Shown here: positions 26,137 through 34,330 of the stretch, piece after piece | How positions within the stretch are numbered: position 1 is the first letter of the stretch | Layout of the letters: each line of letters begins with the position of its first letter | Assembly (NCBI GenBank): GCA_034927445.1 | Contig: JAYFPZ010000011.1 | Location: forward strand, 111,054-175,053 | Reading direction: 5' to 3' | DNA length: 64,000 nt | Source: PHAA01 sp034927445 | Lineage (GTDB): Bacteria; Bacillota; Syntrophomonadia; Syntrophomonadales; Syntrophomonadaceae | Position numbers and translations under genes: made by a program | The notes under the pieces: model-generated | The model's database searches: none | What the model was told of the DNA's origin: nothing | The model's input: only the letters and a program-made list of their open reading frames with translations

Positions 26137-27240
26137 TCATAACTCCTTTCGCAACAGTCTACCTTCTTTGACGATGAACCTGGCTTCATCACTCTTATCC
26201 ATATTATCCATATTTACTGAGGTGAGAAACGTTTGAAATCCGGCATGACTTAAAAGATTCATTAGCATTTTTCTTTTGCCTTCGTCCAATTCAGACAGTA
26301 CTTCATCAAGTAAAAGGACCGGATAGAAACCTTTCACTTTACGAAATGCATCCATCTCGGCCAGTTTAAGGCTAATAGCAATGTTCCTTTGTTGACCCTG
26401 GGAGGCAAATACGCGCGCCATTTGTCTATCCTGATATATATTGATATCGTCCAAATGGGGCCCGACCATGGTCTTTCTTCTCTTTATTTCCTCATTGAAA
26501 ACCTCTTCTATTTTTTTTTGCATCGCCTTGGATAAGACATCTATATTGATTTTATCATTATCTACCTCAAAAGATAGCGCGTATCTTGTTTTCAACTGAT
26601 TGCCGCCCTGATTTATTTCATTGTATATTGACCGGGTGGTCTCATCCAAAAGATTGACTATATTTATGCGCTGAATAATAACCCGTACAGCGTTTTCCAC
26701 AAAAAGGTCATTAATTATTTTAAATGACTTAACCGTAGTTTGCTCTTTTTTTAGCAATAAATTTCTCTTTTTTAGGATAGAGTAATAATTATCCAAATTA
26801 TACAAGTACTCACTCGAAAGCTGTTTAAGCATAAAATCTAAAAAAGCTCTCCTTTTACCGGGAGGCCCTTTGACAAGAAAGAGGTCGTCCGGCGTAAAGA
26901 GAACCACACGTAATCTGTCCATATGACTCTGGGTGCATTTCTTTTTATTAATTGTAAATATTTTGGCCTGATTCAATCGATATTCAAGTTTAGCTTCCAT
27001 CTTTCTATCAGCTACAAGGTAATTAGTTTTTACCATATAGCCGGAAGCTTCATGATTAACCAGATTGGCATCGGTAGCACTACGAAATGAGTTGCCAGCA
27101 GCCAGCACAAAAATAGACTCTAATAGATTGGTCTTTCCCTGAGCATTGTCTCCCAAAAAAACATTTAATCCAGATGCAGGAATATAGTCTATTTTTTTTA
27201 GATTACGGAAGTCTCTAATCCGCAGTTCTTCAATTATCAA
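26137..27240 (-). CDS. recF: DNA replication and repair protein RecF
   Basis: A 367-residue SMC-like ATPase that loads RecA at gaps. The Walker A LGDNAQGKTNLLESI near residue 31, the signature ASQGQQRNIAISLKLAE and the Walker B VLLLDEVLSELDE are present. It lies 19 nt after dnaN. The small S4-domain gene yaaA usually found between dnaN and recF is absent. Confidence 0.97.
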   Translation of the reverse strand: MIIEELRIRDFRNLKKIDYIPASGLNVFLGDNAQGKTNLLESIFVLAAGNSFRSATDANLVNHEASGYMVKTNYLVADRKMEAKLEYRLNQAKIFTINKKKCTQSHMDRLRVVLFTPDDLFLVKGPPGKRRAFLDFMLKQLSSEYLYNLDNYYSILKKRNLLLKKEQTTVKSFKIINDLFVENAVRVIIQRINIVNLLDETTRSIYNEINQGGNQLKTRYALSFEVDNDKINIDVLSKAMQKKIEEVFNEEIKRRKTMVGPHLDDINIYQDRQMARVFASQGQQRNIAISLKLAEMDAFRKVKGFYPVLLLDEVLSELDEGKRKMLMNLLSHAGFQTFLTSVNMDNMDKSDEARFIVKEGRLLRKEL

Positions 27241-27259
27241 ATAAAATAAGTGTCCTTCC

Positions 27260-28399
27260 TCAATTATTGGTCCTCATAGGGACTAATATATATAAATAAT
27301 TCTCTTTTTCTGGGTTTTTGATAAGTGCGGGGCTCAAAGACCCGGCTAATTTTATTATTACTTTTTCACATTCGGCTTCAAAGACTTTTACGGCATCCAA
27401 AAAGTAGTTGGTATTGAATGCTATTTTAATGTCTTTTTCTCCCTCAATCTCAATCTCATCAATAATTTCAGATATCTCTCCCATACTTTCCGAATAGGAA
27501 TTTAGTAAAGCCTCATTTTCCATGATTGAAAATTGCACGTGGGGTATTTGAAACTTGTCGTCAGTCGGCATTATTTTCGCCCTTCCCAGGCTGGCAGCCA
27601 ATATATCAGTTTTTATATTTATAGAGGTATTGAATGCTGCCGGAATTACATTTTCATAATTTGGATACTGTCCTTCGATCAATCTGGACAAAAGAATAAG
27701 ATTCTCTTTATAGAAAATAACATTATTTTCGGATAGAGCAACGTTTATCAGCTCGGGGCTGTCATCCAGAAATCTCAACAGTTCGTTCACGGTTCTTACC
27801 GGAATGACGAATTTTATTGGTTCTATTTCTTTTTGCGGCAGATTATAAGTATAATAAGCCAGCCGGTGCGTATCCGAAGCTATCACTTTTAAGGTTCCAT
27901 CATCAAACAGGTCAAAAAGAACCCCGGTGAAAACCTGGCGAAAATGATTAAGGGCAGCTGCAAATGAGGTTTTTTTCAAACCTTCTTTTAAAACATCCTG
28001 GGGTATGGAAAATTTATGCTCCATTTTGCCGATGGGCAGCTCCGGGTAGTCACTTTCCTGATACAGGTTGATTTTACTGGAAGACCTGCCGTAACTTATG
28101 TTTATTTTTGATGTCTCCCGGTTTAGCTCAAAATCAATAATATTTTCAGGCAGTAGTTTAATAAAATCAGAGAAATAAGCAGCATTGACTAATACACTTC
28201 CCTCCTCAATTATATCAATATTGGGAGATGACGCCTTAATACCTATCTCCATGTCCGTAGCTGTCATGGTCAATCCTTTGTCATGAGATACATTTATCAA
28301 TAAACCTGACAAAACGGGGATGGTGCTTTTATTGGAAGCAGCTCTGTGCACCAGAGTGGTAAGAGTGGATATTTCTCTTTTTTCGATTCTAAATTTCAT
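27260..28399 (-). CDS. dnaN: DNA polymerase III sliding clamp (beta subunit)
   Basis: A 379-residue ring clamp with three tandem clamp folds. Recognisable blocks are the N-terminal TTLVHRAASNKSTIPVLSGLLI, GRSSSKINLYQESDYPELP, and the C-terminal ALIKNPEKENYLYILVPMRTNN, close to the usual P-M-R ending. It lies downstream of dnaA across the unwinding region of oriC, with a GGAGGC ribosome-binding site. Confidence 0.97.
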   Translation of the reverse strand: MKFRIEKREISTLTTLVHRAASNKSTIPVLSGLLINVSHDKGLTMTATDMEIGIKASSPNIDIIEEGSVLVNAAYFSDFIKLLPENIIDFELNRETSKINISYGRSSSKINLYQESDYPELPIGKMEHKFSIPQDVLKEGLKKTSFAAALNHFRQVFTGVLFDLFDDGTLKVIASDTHRLAYYTYNLPQKEIEPIKFVIPVRTVNELLRFLDDSPELINVALSENNVIFYKENLILLSRLIEGQYPNYENVIPAAFNTSINIKTDILAASLGRAKIMPTDDKFQIPHVQFSIMENEALLNSYSESMGEISEIIDEIEIEGEKDIKIAFNTNYFLDAVKVFEAECEKVIIKLAGSLSPALIKNPEKENYLYILVPMRTNN

Positions 28400-28413
28400 T
28401 TTCTTTGCCTCCG

Positions 28414-28518
28414 TTTATTAATTATTAATAAATATATAGTCGTAATAGTAGTAGTAGTGTGTAAAATGTGTAAAAGGGCAGCGACTGTCAATATAACGAG
28501 TTTGATCCAGGTGGATAA
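28414..28518 (-). other. oriC unwinding region: DnaA boxes, DnaA-trios, AT-rich element
   Basis: Read on the minus strand from dnaA to dnaN: box TTATCCACC (28510-28518); two abutting boxes TTTTACACA (28467-28475 and 28458-28466); a run of triplets (28437-28457; plus strand TAG-TCG-TAA-TAG-TAG-TAG-TAG) that fits the DnaA-trio rule; then a 25-nt pure A/T stretch (28414-28438). This order equals the basal unwinding system of Bacillus subtilis. Strand opening should start in the A/T stretch next to the dnaN start. Confidence 0.88.
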
Positions 28519-28541
28519 GCCTGTTGTTAAAATAGGTATTT

Positions 28542-29849
28542 TTAGATACTTCTGGGGTCTATTTGTTTACAAAGTTTATCTATGGTAGCAGCCAATGCCT
28601 GATCTTCAGCCGCATCTTTTTCTATTTTTTCGACCCCGTGCATAACGGTGGTATGATCCCTCCCACCAAATTGATCTCCAATCAGCGGGAAAGAAGCATC
28701 GGTTAATTTTCGGCACAGAAACATAGCAATTTGTCGGGGATGCACTAATTGCTTATTTCTTTTTCTAGATAATAATTCATTAAGATTAAGACCATAATGT
28801 TTACATACTTCTTTTTGAATGCACTCTATGGTTATCTTTTTGGGCTGCGGAGGGGGCATAATATCCTTTAGGGCTTCCCCGGCCGTTTCCATATTTAAAG
28901 GACGGTTGTTAATAGTTGCGAAAGCAACGACTCTAACCAAAGCGCCTTCCAGTTCTCTGATGTTTGAATCAATATAGTTGGCAATATAGTCAAGAATATC
29001 GTAAGGAACATTGAGCTGGTCGGTTTGGGCTTTTTTGCGCAGAATAGCAATACGAGTTTCCAAATCGGGAATCTGAATATCGGTGATTAAACCCCATTCA
29101 AAACGAGAGCGCAGGCGATCTTCCAGCGTCGGAATGTTGCGGGGAGGACGATCGCTGGAAATAACCACTTGTTTATTAGTCTCATAAAGGGTATTGAAAG
29201 TGTGGAAAAACTCCTCCTGGGTTCGTTCTTTGCCCGCCAGAAATTGGATATCATCTATTAATAATACGTCTATATTACGGTATTTATTGCGGAAAGACTG
29301 GGTAGTATCATCTTTAATGGCACTGATAAGCTCATTGGTAAACTGCTCGGAAGAAACATACATTACCGAAAAAGAAGGCTTATTGCTGATAATTCTGTGG
29401 GCAATAGCCTGCATTAGGTGGGTTTTGCCCAAACCAACTCCGCCGTAGATAAAAAGCGGGTTATAAGCACGTGCCGGCGCCTCCCCTACCGCATAACAGG
29501 CGGCATGGGCAAAACGGTTGCTGTTGCCGACCACAAAAGTATTAAAGGTATATTTGGGATTAAGGGGCGATATATAACCGTCCTTTTCCACCAGCGGCTC
29601 TGTAATTAAAAACAAAGAGATATCTTGTTTGCTGAGATCGCGGAATCTTTGCTCAAGAGATTCAAGATAACGGGATTCTATCCATTCCCGGGTAAGAGTG
29701 TTGGGAACCATTATATATAATTTATCATGTCTGAAAGTATTGTAGGTAACCTGGGAAAACCATATATCAAAACTGGTAGTGCCTATTTCATTGCGAAATT
29801 CATGTAAAACCTGATCCAACAACGATGCATAAGTGTTATCAACCGACAT
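28542..29849 (-). CDS. dnaA: Chromosomal replication initiator DnaA
   Basis: A 435-residue protein with four domains. Domain I is N-terminal, with a short linker. Domain III is AAA+ with Walker A GGVGLGKTHLMQAIAH, Walker B VLLIDDIQFLAGK and the ISS/initiator motif region. The C-terminal DNA-binding domain has GGRDHTTVMHGVEKIE. The start is ATG 29849 with AGGAGG upstream. DnaA-box clusters flank it on both sides (bipartite origin and autoregulation). Confidence 0.98.
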   Translation of the reverse strand: MSVDNTYASLLDQVLHEFRNEIGTTSFDIWFSQVTYNTFRHDKLYIMVPNTLTREWIESRYLESLEQRFRDLSKQDISLFLITEPLVEKDGYISPLNPKYTFNTFVVGNSNRFAHAACYAVGEAPARAYNPLFIYGGVGLGKTHLMQAIAHRIISNKPSFSVMYVSSEQFTNELISAIKDDTTQSFRNKYRNIDVLLIDDIQFLAGKERTQEEFFHTFNTLYETNKQVVISSDRPPRNIPTLEDRLRSRFEWGLITDIQIPDLETRIAILRKKAQTDQLNVPYDILDYIANYIDSNIRELEGALVRVVAFATINNRPLNMETAGEALKDIMPPPQPKKITIECIQKEVCKHYGLNLNELLSRKRNKQLVHPRQIAMFLCRKLTDASFPLIGDQFGGRDHTTVMHGVEKIEKDAAEDQALAATIDKLCKQIDPRSI

Positions 29850-29872
29850 CCGAAAGCCTCCTGAGATAAAAA

Positions 29873-29996
29873 TGGGGATAAAAAAGATGTATGGGATAAA
29901 TATCTGTGGATATCTGGATAATTATATGTATATTGATTTGTAGACTGAGCTAAAATCTATTATAAATACAGTATATATACTAACAGATTTTACACA
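29873..29996. other. DnaA-box cluster upstream of dnaA
   Basis: Near-consensus boxes are TGGGGATAA (29873-29881), ATGGGATAA (29891-29899), TGTGGATAT (29905-29913), TCTGGATAA (29913-29921) and, in reverse, TTTTACACA (29988-29996). The last is identical to the two boxes beside the DnaA-trios. Together with the dnaA-dnaN cluster this forms a bipartite origin and probably represses dnaA transcription. Confidence 0.7.
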
Positions 29997-30027
29997 TAAT
30001 TAGAAGTATTTAGAAGAGCAGTGTTTC

Positions 30028-30057
30028 TTGACATTGCCCCGGTTTTATAAATATAAT
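30028..30057 (+). promoter_or_regulatory. rpmH operon promoter
   Basis: TTGACA (30028-30033) and TATAAT (30052-30057) with an 18-nt spacer, 37 nt before the rpmH start. Confidence 0.85.
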
Positions 30058-30094
30058 AGTAGGTACTGGAAAATTTAAGGGGGCAGTTTATCAA

Positions 30095-30229
30095 ATGAAA
30101 AGAACCTATCAACCTAAAAAGCGACAGAGGAAAAGAGTTCATGGTTTTAGAAAAAGAATGGCGACCGCTGGAGGAAGAAAAGTATTAGCTCTGCGGAGGC
30201 AAAGGGGAAGAAAAAAACTCTCCGCCTAA
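30095..30229 (+). CDS. rpmH: 50S ribosomal protein L34
   Basis: A 44-residue, strongly basic protein. MKRTYQPKKRQRKRVHGFRK is the near-universal L34 start, and it ends in a lysine/arginine-rich tail. GGGGG of the ribosome-binding region lies just upstream. It is the first gene of the rightward origin operon and a reliable landmark for oriC. Confidence 0.97.
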   Translation: MKRTYQPKKRQRKRVHGFRKRMATAGGRKVLALRRQRGRKKLSA

Positions 30230-30264
30230 AGTCAGTTTGATTCTCTATCAGGCAAGGATTTCTT

Positions 30265-30600
30265 ATGCTTAATAAAAAAGTAAGAATAAACCGGGGCAAG
30301 GAATACAAATGTGTCTATAATAATGGTAAAAGAATACCAGGTAAGTACATAATTGTATTCGCACATAAAAATCAGCTGCCGTGCAATCGCTTTGGAATAG
30401 TGACTTCCAAAAAAGTTGGCAATGCTGTTATCAGGAATCGCGCCAAAAGACAACTTAGAGAAGTGATTAAAAAGAACTTGGACAACCTGCGGCCTGGTTA
30501 TGATATTGTTGTGGTATCCCGATATAATATTAAGGAAGCCGTGTTTGCAGATATTGAAAAAGATTTTTTGCGATTGATGGGAAAGGCCAGTTTGAAGTGA
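30265..30600 (+). CDS. rnpA: Ribonuclease P protein component
   Basis: A 111-residue basic protein that binds the 5' leader of pre-tRNA with the catalytic RNase P RNA (not in this window). The RNR motif NRAKRQLREVIKKN and the preceding RFGIVTSKKVGNAV are diagnostic. It lies 35 nt after rpmH and overlaps yidD by 4 bp. Confidence 0.96.
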   Translation: MLNKKVRINRGKEYKCVYNNGKRIPGKYIIVFAHKNQLPCNRFGIVTSKKVGNAVIRNRAKRQLREVIKKNLDNLRPGYDIVVVSRYNIKEAVFADIEKDFLRLMGKASLK

Positions 30601-30803
30601 AGCAGGTTTTTATCCAGATTATAAAGACTTATCAAAAACTGAGTTTTTTCAAAAGGCCAGTCTGTCGATTCTATCCTTCCTGTTCCAATTATGCTATCGA
30701 AGCTATTCAGAAATATGGAGTAATTAAAGGAGGATGGCTGGGAATAAAAAGAATAAGCCGATGTCATCCGTTTCATCCGGGTGGGTATGATCCAGTCCCC
30801 TGA
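30597..30803 (+). CDS. yidD: Membrane protein insertion efficiency factor YidD
   Basis: A 68-residue protein with an amphipathic N-terminus (IIKTYQKLS), the cysteine block CRFYPSCSNYA and the C-terminal RISRCHPFHPGGYDPVP, all typical of YidD (DUF37). It starts at GTG overlapping the rnpA TGA. It assists YidC-dependent membrane insertion. Confidence 0.94.
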   Translation: MKQVFIQIIKTYQKLSFFKRPVCRFYPSCSNYAIEAIQKYGVIKGGWLGIKRISRCHPFHPGGYDPVP

Positions 30804-30824
30804 ATATTTGACCGAGGGAATATC

Positions 30825-30875
30825 AAGGAGGTGGAACCTGCTGTCGAAGCGCTCTTCGAAAAGCAGGATTATTAA
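30825..30875 (+). promoter_or_regulatory. Distant Shine-Dalgarno and hairpin spacer before yidC
   Basis: The strong ribosome-binding site AAGGAGGTG (30825-30833) lies 42 nt before the only usable start, GTG 30876; the codon before it is TAA. Between them is a 12-bp hairpin: CCTGCT (30837-30842) with AGCAGG (30862-30867) and TCGAAG with CTTCGA around a CGCT loop. If it folds, the site comes to roughly 11-12 nt from GTG. The same arrangement is known from phage T4 genes 25 and 38. Confidence 0.65.
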
Positions 30876-31676
30876 GTGTGGCAGACTTTCGTACAATGGT
30901 TCACTGATGTTATCAATTTAGTCTATATGTTTACAGTTCAAATCGGGCTTCCCAGCTATGGGTTGGCTATTATTTTCATGACCATTTTGATCAAACTGGT
31001 CTTGTTCCCGCTTACCCAGAAACAGATGAGATCAATGCGGGCCATGCAGGAAATACAACCCAAAGCCAAGTATATTCAGGAGAAATATAAAGACGACCAG
31101 GCTAAGCAACAACAGAAAATTATGGAACTATACAAAGAGCATGGGGTGAATCCTTTCGGCGGATGTCTGCCGCTTCTGATTCAGATGCCAATATTCTTTG
31201 CATTTTATCGCTCCCTATATGATTTTAATTATTTGAATCCAGCCCACAAGGGATTTTTTTGGATTCCCGATATCAGTCAGCCCGACCCCTTTTTTATCTT
31301 GGCTATACTGACTGCGCTGACAACCTTTATACAACAGAAAATTTCAATGGTTGAAAACAATGATCCCACGCAGAAGGCAATGTTATATTTAATGCCTTTG
31401 ATGATGGCCTGGATTACCTTTAAAGTTCCGGCGGGATTGCCATTATATTGGGTAGTTTTTAATATATTGGGGATTTTCCAGCAGTTATATGTAAACTACT
31501 TGCACAGCAAGGTCAAGCTTGATACAGGGACAGGCATACAGATTGATACGACCCAGAATATAGCCGAACCGGACTACCAGGAGAAAAACGTTGACGAAGA
31601 GGTTGAACGGAGGGCCAAAGGAGGAAAAGAAAAGGATGCAAGGCCAAACAGTCGAAAAAAAGGGAAAAAACGTTGA
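30876..31676 (+). CDS. yidC: Membrane protein insertase YidC/OxaA
   Basis: A 266-residue insertase of the Gram-positive type, without a large periplasmic domain. Five membrane segments can be placed: residues about 8-35, then after the cytoplasmic coiled region MRAMQEIQPKAKYIQEKYKDD the FGGCLPLLIQMPIFFAFYRSLY segment, and three more up to NYLHSK. The C-terminal tail is Lys/Arg-rich (GGKEKDARPNSRKKGKKR) and contacts the ribosome. There is no lipoprotein signal at the N-terminus, unlike SpoIIIJ of Bacillus. It starts at GTG with an unusual structured spacer upstream and overlaps jag. Confidence 0.93.
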   Translation: MWQTFVQWFTDVINLVYMFTVQIGLPSYGLAIIFMTILIKLVLFPLTQKQMRSMRAMQEIQPKAKYIQEKYKDDQAKQQQKIMELYKEHGVNPFGGCLPLLIQMPIFFAFYRSLYDFNYLNPAHKGFFWIPDISQPDPFFILAILTALTTFIQQKISMVENNDPTQKAMLYLMPLMMAWITFKVPAGLPLYWVVFNILGIFQQLYVNYLHSKVKLDTGTGIQIDTTQNIAEPDYQEKNVDEEVERRAKGGKEKDARPNSRKKGKKR

Positions 31677-32262
31677 AGAAGCCATAAAAGCAGCCCTAGA
31701 TGAGCTCGGATGTAATATCGAAGATGTGTCGGTTGAAATTGTGGAAGAGGCAAGCAAAAGATTGTTGGGTTTTATGGGCAAACCAGCCGTGGTTAAAGTG
31801 TCAATGCGTGAGAAACCTGAAATGGAAGCCCGCAAAGTAGTGGAAGACCTTTTGCACAAAATGAAAATCGATTATCGGATCGAGAAAGTTGAATGGGACA
31901 ACGGCGTTACCAGAATTAATATTGTAGGCAACGATATGGGGCTGCTGATTGGTCGCAAAGGCGAAACCCTAAATGCGTTGCAGTTTATTGCCGGGCTCAT
32001 ACTTAACCGCAAACGGGAAGAAAAAATACGCATCGTATTGGATGTAGAAGATTATCGTAAAAAAAGAGAACAGTCGCTGGAATCGCTGGCGCTCCGGCTG
32101 TCAGAAAAAGTTAAACAAACCCAAAAGAATGTTATTATGCGGCCGATGAGTTCACAAGAGCGCAGAATAGTACATACTATACTGCAGGAAGACCCGCAGC
32201 TGGTTACCTATTCCATGGGTGAGGAACCCAATCGTAAAGTAGTCATAGCTTTAAAGAAGTAG
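31636..32262 (+). CDS. jag: RNA-binding protein Jag/KhpB
   Basis: About 208 residues: an N-terminal Jag_N domain (GKNVEEAIKAALDELG), a KH domain (GLLIGRKGETLNALQFI) and a C-terminal R3H domain (MSSQERRIVHTILQ). ATG 31636 (AGGAGG 10-11 nt upstream) is preferred over a start 15 codons earlier. The first 41 nt overlap the yidC end. KhpB-type proteins bind RNA and affect cell elongation and sporulation. Confidence 0.93.
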   Translation: MQGQTVEKKGKNVEEAIKAALDELGCNIEDVSVEIVEEASKRLLGFMGKPAVVKVSMREKPEMEARKVVEDLLHKMKIDYRIEKVEWDNGVTRINIVGNDMGLLIGRKGETLNALQFIAGLILNRKREEKIRIVLDVEDYRKKREQSLESLALRLSEKVKQTQKNVIMRPMSSQERRIVHTILQEDPQLVTYSMGEEPNRKVVIALKK

Positions 32263-32946
32263 CCAACAAAAGGTCCGCAAGGCCTTAGACCTTAAAAAAT
32301 CTACCCTCAAGGCACAAACCAGGTTCGTTTCGCTCACAAATTAATGCCGCCAGAATTGCGATATTAATTTGTGAGCCCGTTAAGTCAACCTACAGGTTAC
32401 GGGGGTATAAGAGACATCCCTCTGCGAGCGTGTCCCCCTAGCTTAATCCGCCGTAATCACGGGATTTCATTAATGTATGTGCTTGCGACCTTAATCGTAC
32501 CGCAAGCGGTACATCAGGGGTGTCTTTGGGGGAACATTTTGTTAGGTCTGATTAATCAAGACTCTGAGGTCCGCAAGGGCTTTTTTTTATGGGGTAAAAC
32601 ACCCCCAAAATCTTTAGGCATAAGGGCGTCGAACCCCGGGTGTATGTTGCCCGTTATTTTGGTAATATAAAAACAGGCAGAATAGACGCTGAATAACGCT
32701 GACCTTATGGGCGCGGATTGCCGCGGACTTTCAATTATATAAAGTTAATATCCCCTATTTAGGTTACAGAGTAGCTCATGGGAACTAGCTATGTGTATGA
32801 TATGAATGATTGAGTTTGTTATTCTTATTAAGAGTACATTTAATATATTACTGAATTATTCATTAGGCGGATGAGTTATAGGTTAATATTCAAAAAACTT
32901 TCGACGGGAAAACTAATATTAACGATAAGAGATTAAGGAGAAGGCC
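32263..32946. other. Gene-free, highly structured intergenic region
   Basis: No credible coding frame. Visible are a 14-bp perfect hairpin GCTCACAAATTAAT/ATTAATTTGTGAGC (32332-32376, 17-nt loop), a GTACCG-CAAG-CGGTAC hairpin (32497-32512) and the 12-nt direct repeat AGGTCCGCAAGG at 32271-32282 and 32567-32578. The second copy forms a GCAA-capped hairpin ending in T8 (32581-32588), a good terminator. It could be an untranslated RNA or a small decayed element. A CGCGGA-rich repeat follows at about 32689-32735. Confidence 0.5.
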
Positions 32947-34320
32947 ATGTTTGACGATGCAATAGCAGCGCTGTCCACTCCTCCGGGCGAAGGTGGAATA
33001 GGCATAATAAGGCTGAGTGGTAAAGGGGTAATAGATACGGTTCAGCAAATATTTTTACCCGCCACCGGCCAGGAACTGAGTCAGCGCCGGGGGTTCACTC
33101 TAACCCTGGGCTGGATCCTTGACCGGCAGGGAAATAAAATTGACCAGGTATTGGTTGGTATTATGAGGGCGCCCCATAGTTATACCGGAGAGGACGTGGT
33201 GGAAATAAACTGCCACGGAGGAAGCATTCCGGTACGGCGTTGTTTGCAGCGGTGTCTGGAAATCGGTTTGCGCATGGCTGATCCCGGTGAATTTACCAAA
33301 CGCGCTTTTTTGAACGGACGTTTGGATTTGAGTCAGGCCGAAGCGGTGATAGACATTATTAGAGCCAAGACTGACCGGGGGTTGAAGCTGGCCCTGCTGC
33401 AACTGGAAGGGAATATGGGCTGCATCGGAGCTATAGAGGACCAGTTGCTGCAGATAAACGCGCTGGTGGAGGCAAGTATGGATTTCCCTGAAGAGGTAGG
33501 CGATTTGGATTATGACGAAATCCGGTCGCTATTACAGCGGACGCTTTTAGATTTGAATCAGGTAATTACCGCCGGAATCAGAAATGAAGTGTACCGGGAA
33601 GGAATAAATGTGGTCATATGCGGTAAACCCAATGTGGGCAAATCGAGTCTGCTTAATGCCCTCCTCAAGAAGGACAAGGCTATTGTTACAGATATTCCCG
33701 GAACGACCAGGGATGTAATTGAAGATTATATAAATGTCAGGGATATACCGGTGAAAATAATTGATACGGCCGGGATTAGGGCTACTGAAGATGTGGTGGA
33801 AACGATAGGGGTGGAAAAATCAAAAAAGGTGATGCAACAGGCCGACCTGCTGGTTTTAATATTAGATGGCGCGGATGGAATTACCGGAGAAGACCTTGAC
33901 ATATATCATAATATTAACCGTGACCGGCTAATTGTATTTGTTAATAAGGAAGATCTGGAGGAGAAAAAAATCAGTCCCGAAGAATTAAGCACTCTTTTTG
34001 CAGGAGTCCGGATAATTCACGGCTCAGCCCAAACCGACATGGGGTTTGAAGAGTTGGAAGCAGCCGTGGAAGAAATGGTTTTGATCGGGGCTCTTCCCTG
34101 CGACGGGATGGAAATTATGATAAATCTGCGCCAGAAAGAGGCTCTTCAAAGGTGCCGGGCCCAAATCGAAAGCGCGCTTCAGCATCTGGGACAAGTATCG
34201 GATGATTGTTTGAGCGTTGATACTTGGGGAGCTTTGGAGACATTAGGAGAAATAAGCGGAAAGACCGTAAAGGAAGAGGTCCTTGACCGAATATTCCATA
34301 ATTTTTGCATAGGCAAGTAG
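32947..34320 (+). CDS. mnmE: tRNA modification GTPase MnmE
   Basis: A 457-residue GTPase that with MnmG makes the cmnm5U34 modification. It has an N-terminal folate-binding domain (IAALSTPPGEGGIGIIRLSG), a central helical domain interrupted by a G domain with Walker A GKPNVGKSSLLN (about 223-234), DTAG and NKED, and the C-terminal CIGK motif with the essential Cys. The start is ATG 32947 after AAGGAGA. Confidence 0.97.
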   Translation: MFDDAIAALSTPPGEGGIGIIRLSGKGVIDTVQQIFLPATGQELSQRRGFTLTLGWILDRQGNKIDQVLVGIMRAPHSYTGEDVVEINCHGGSIPVRRCLQRCLEIGLRMADPGEFTKRAFLNGRLDLSQAEAVIDIIRAKTDRGLKLALLQLEGNMGCIGAIEDQLLQINALVEASMDFPEEVGDLDYDEIRSLLQRTLLDLNQVITAGIRNEVYREGINVVICGKPNVGKSSLLNALLKKDKAIVTDIPGTTRDVIEDYINVRDIPVKIIDTAGIRATEDVVETIGVEKSKKVMQQADLLVLILDGADGITGEDLDIYHNINRDRLIVFVNKEDLEEKKISPEELSTLFAGVRIIHGSAQTDMGFEELEAAVEEMVLIGALPCDGMEIMINLRQKEALQRCRAQIESALQHLGQVSDDCLSVDTWGALETLGEISGKTVKEEVLDRIFHNFCIGK

Positions 34321-34330
34321 GAGGGTAAAG

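Noticed and set aside
32371..32670. 99-codon plus-strand frame after jag
   Set aside because: No ribosome-binding site, no homology, and it runs through hairpins and the T8 terminator.
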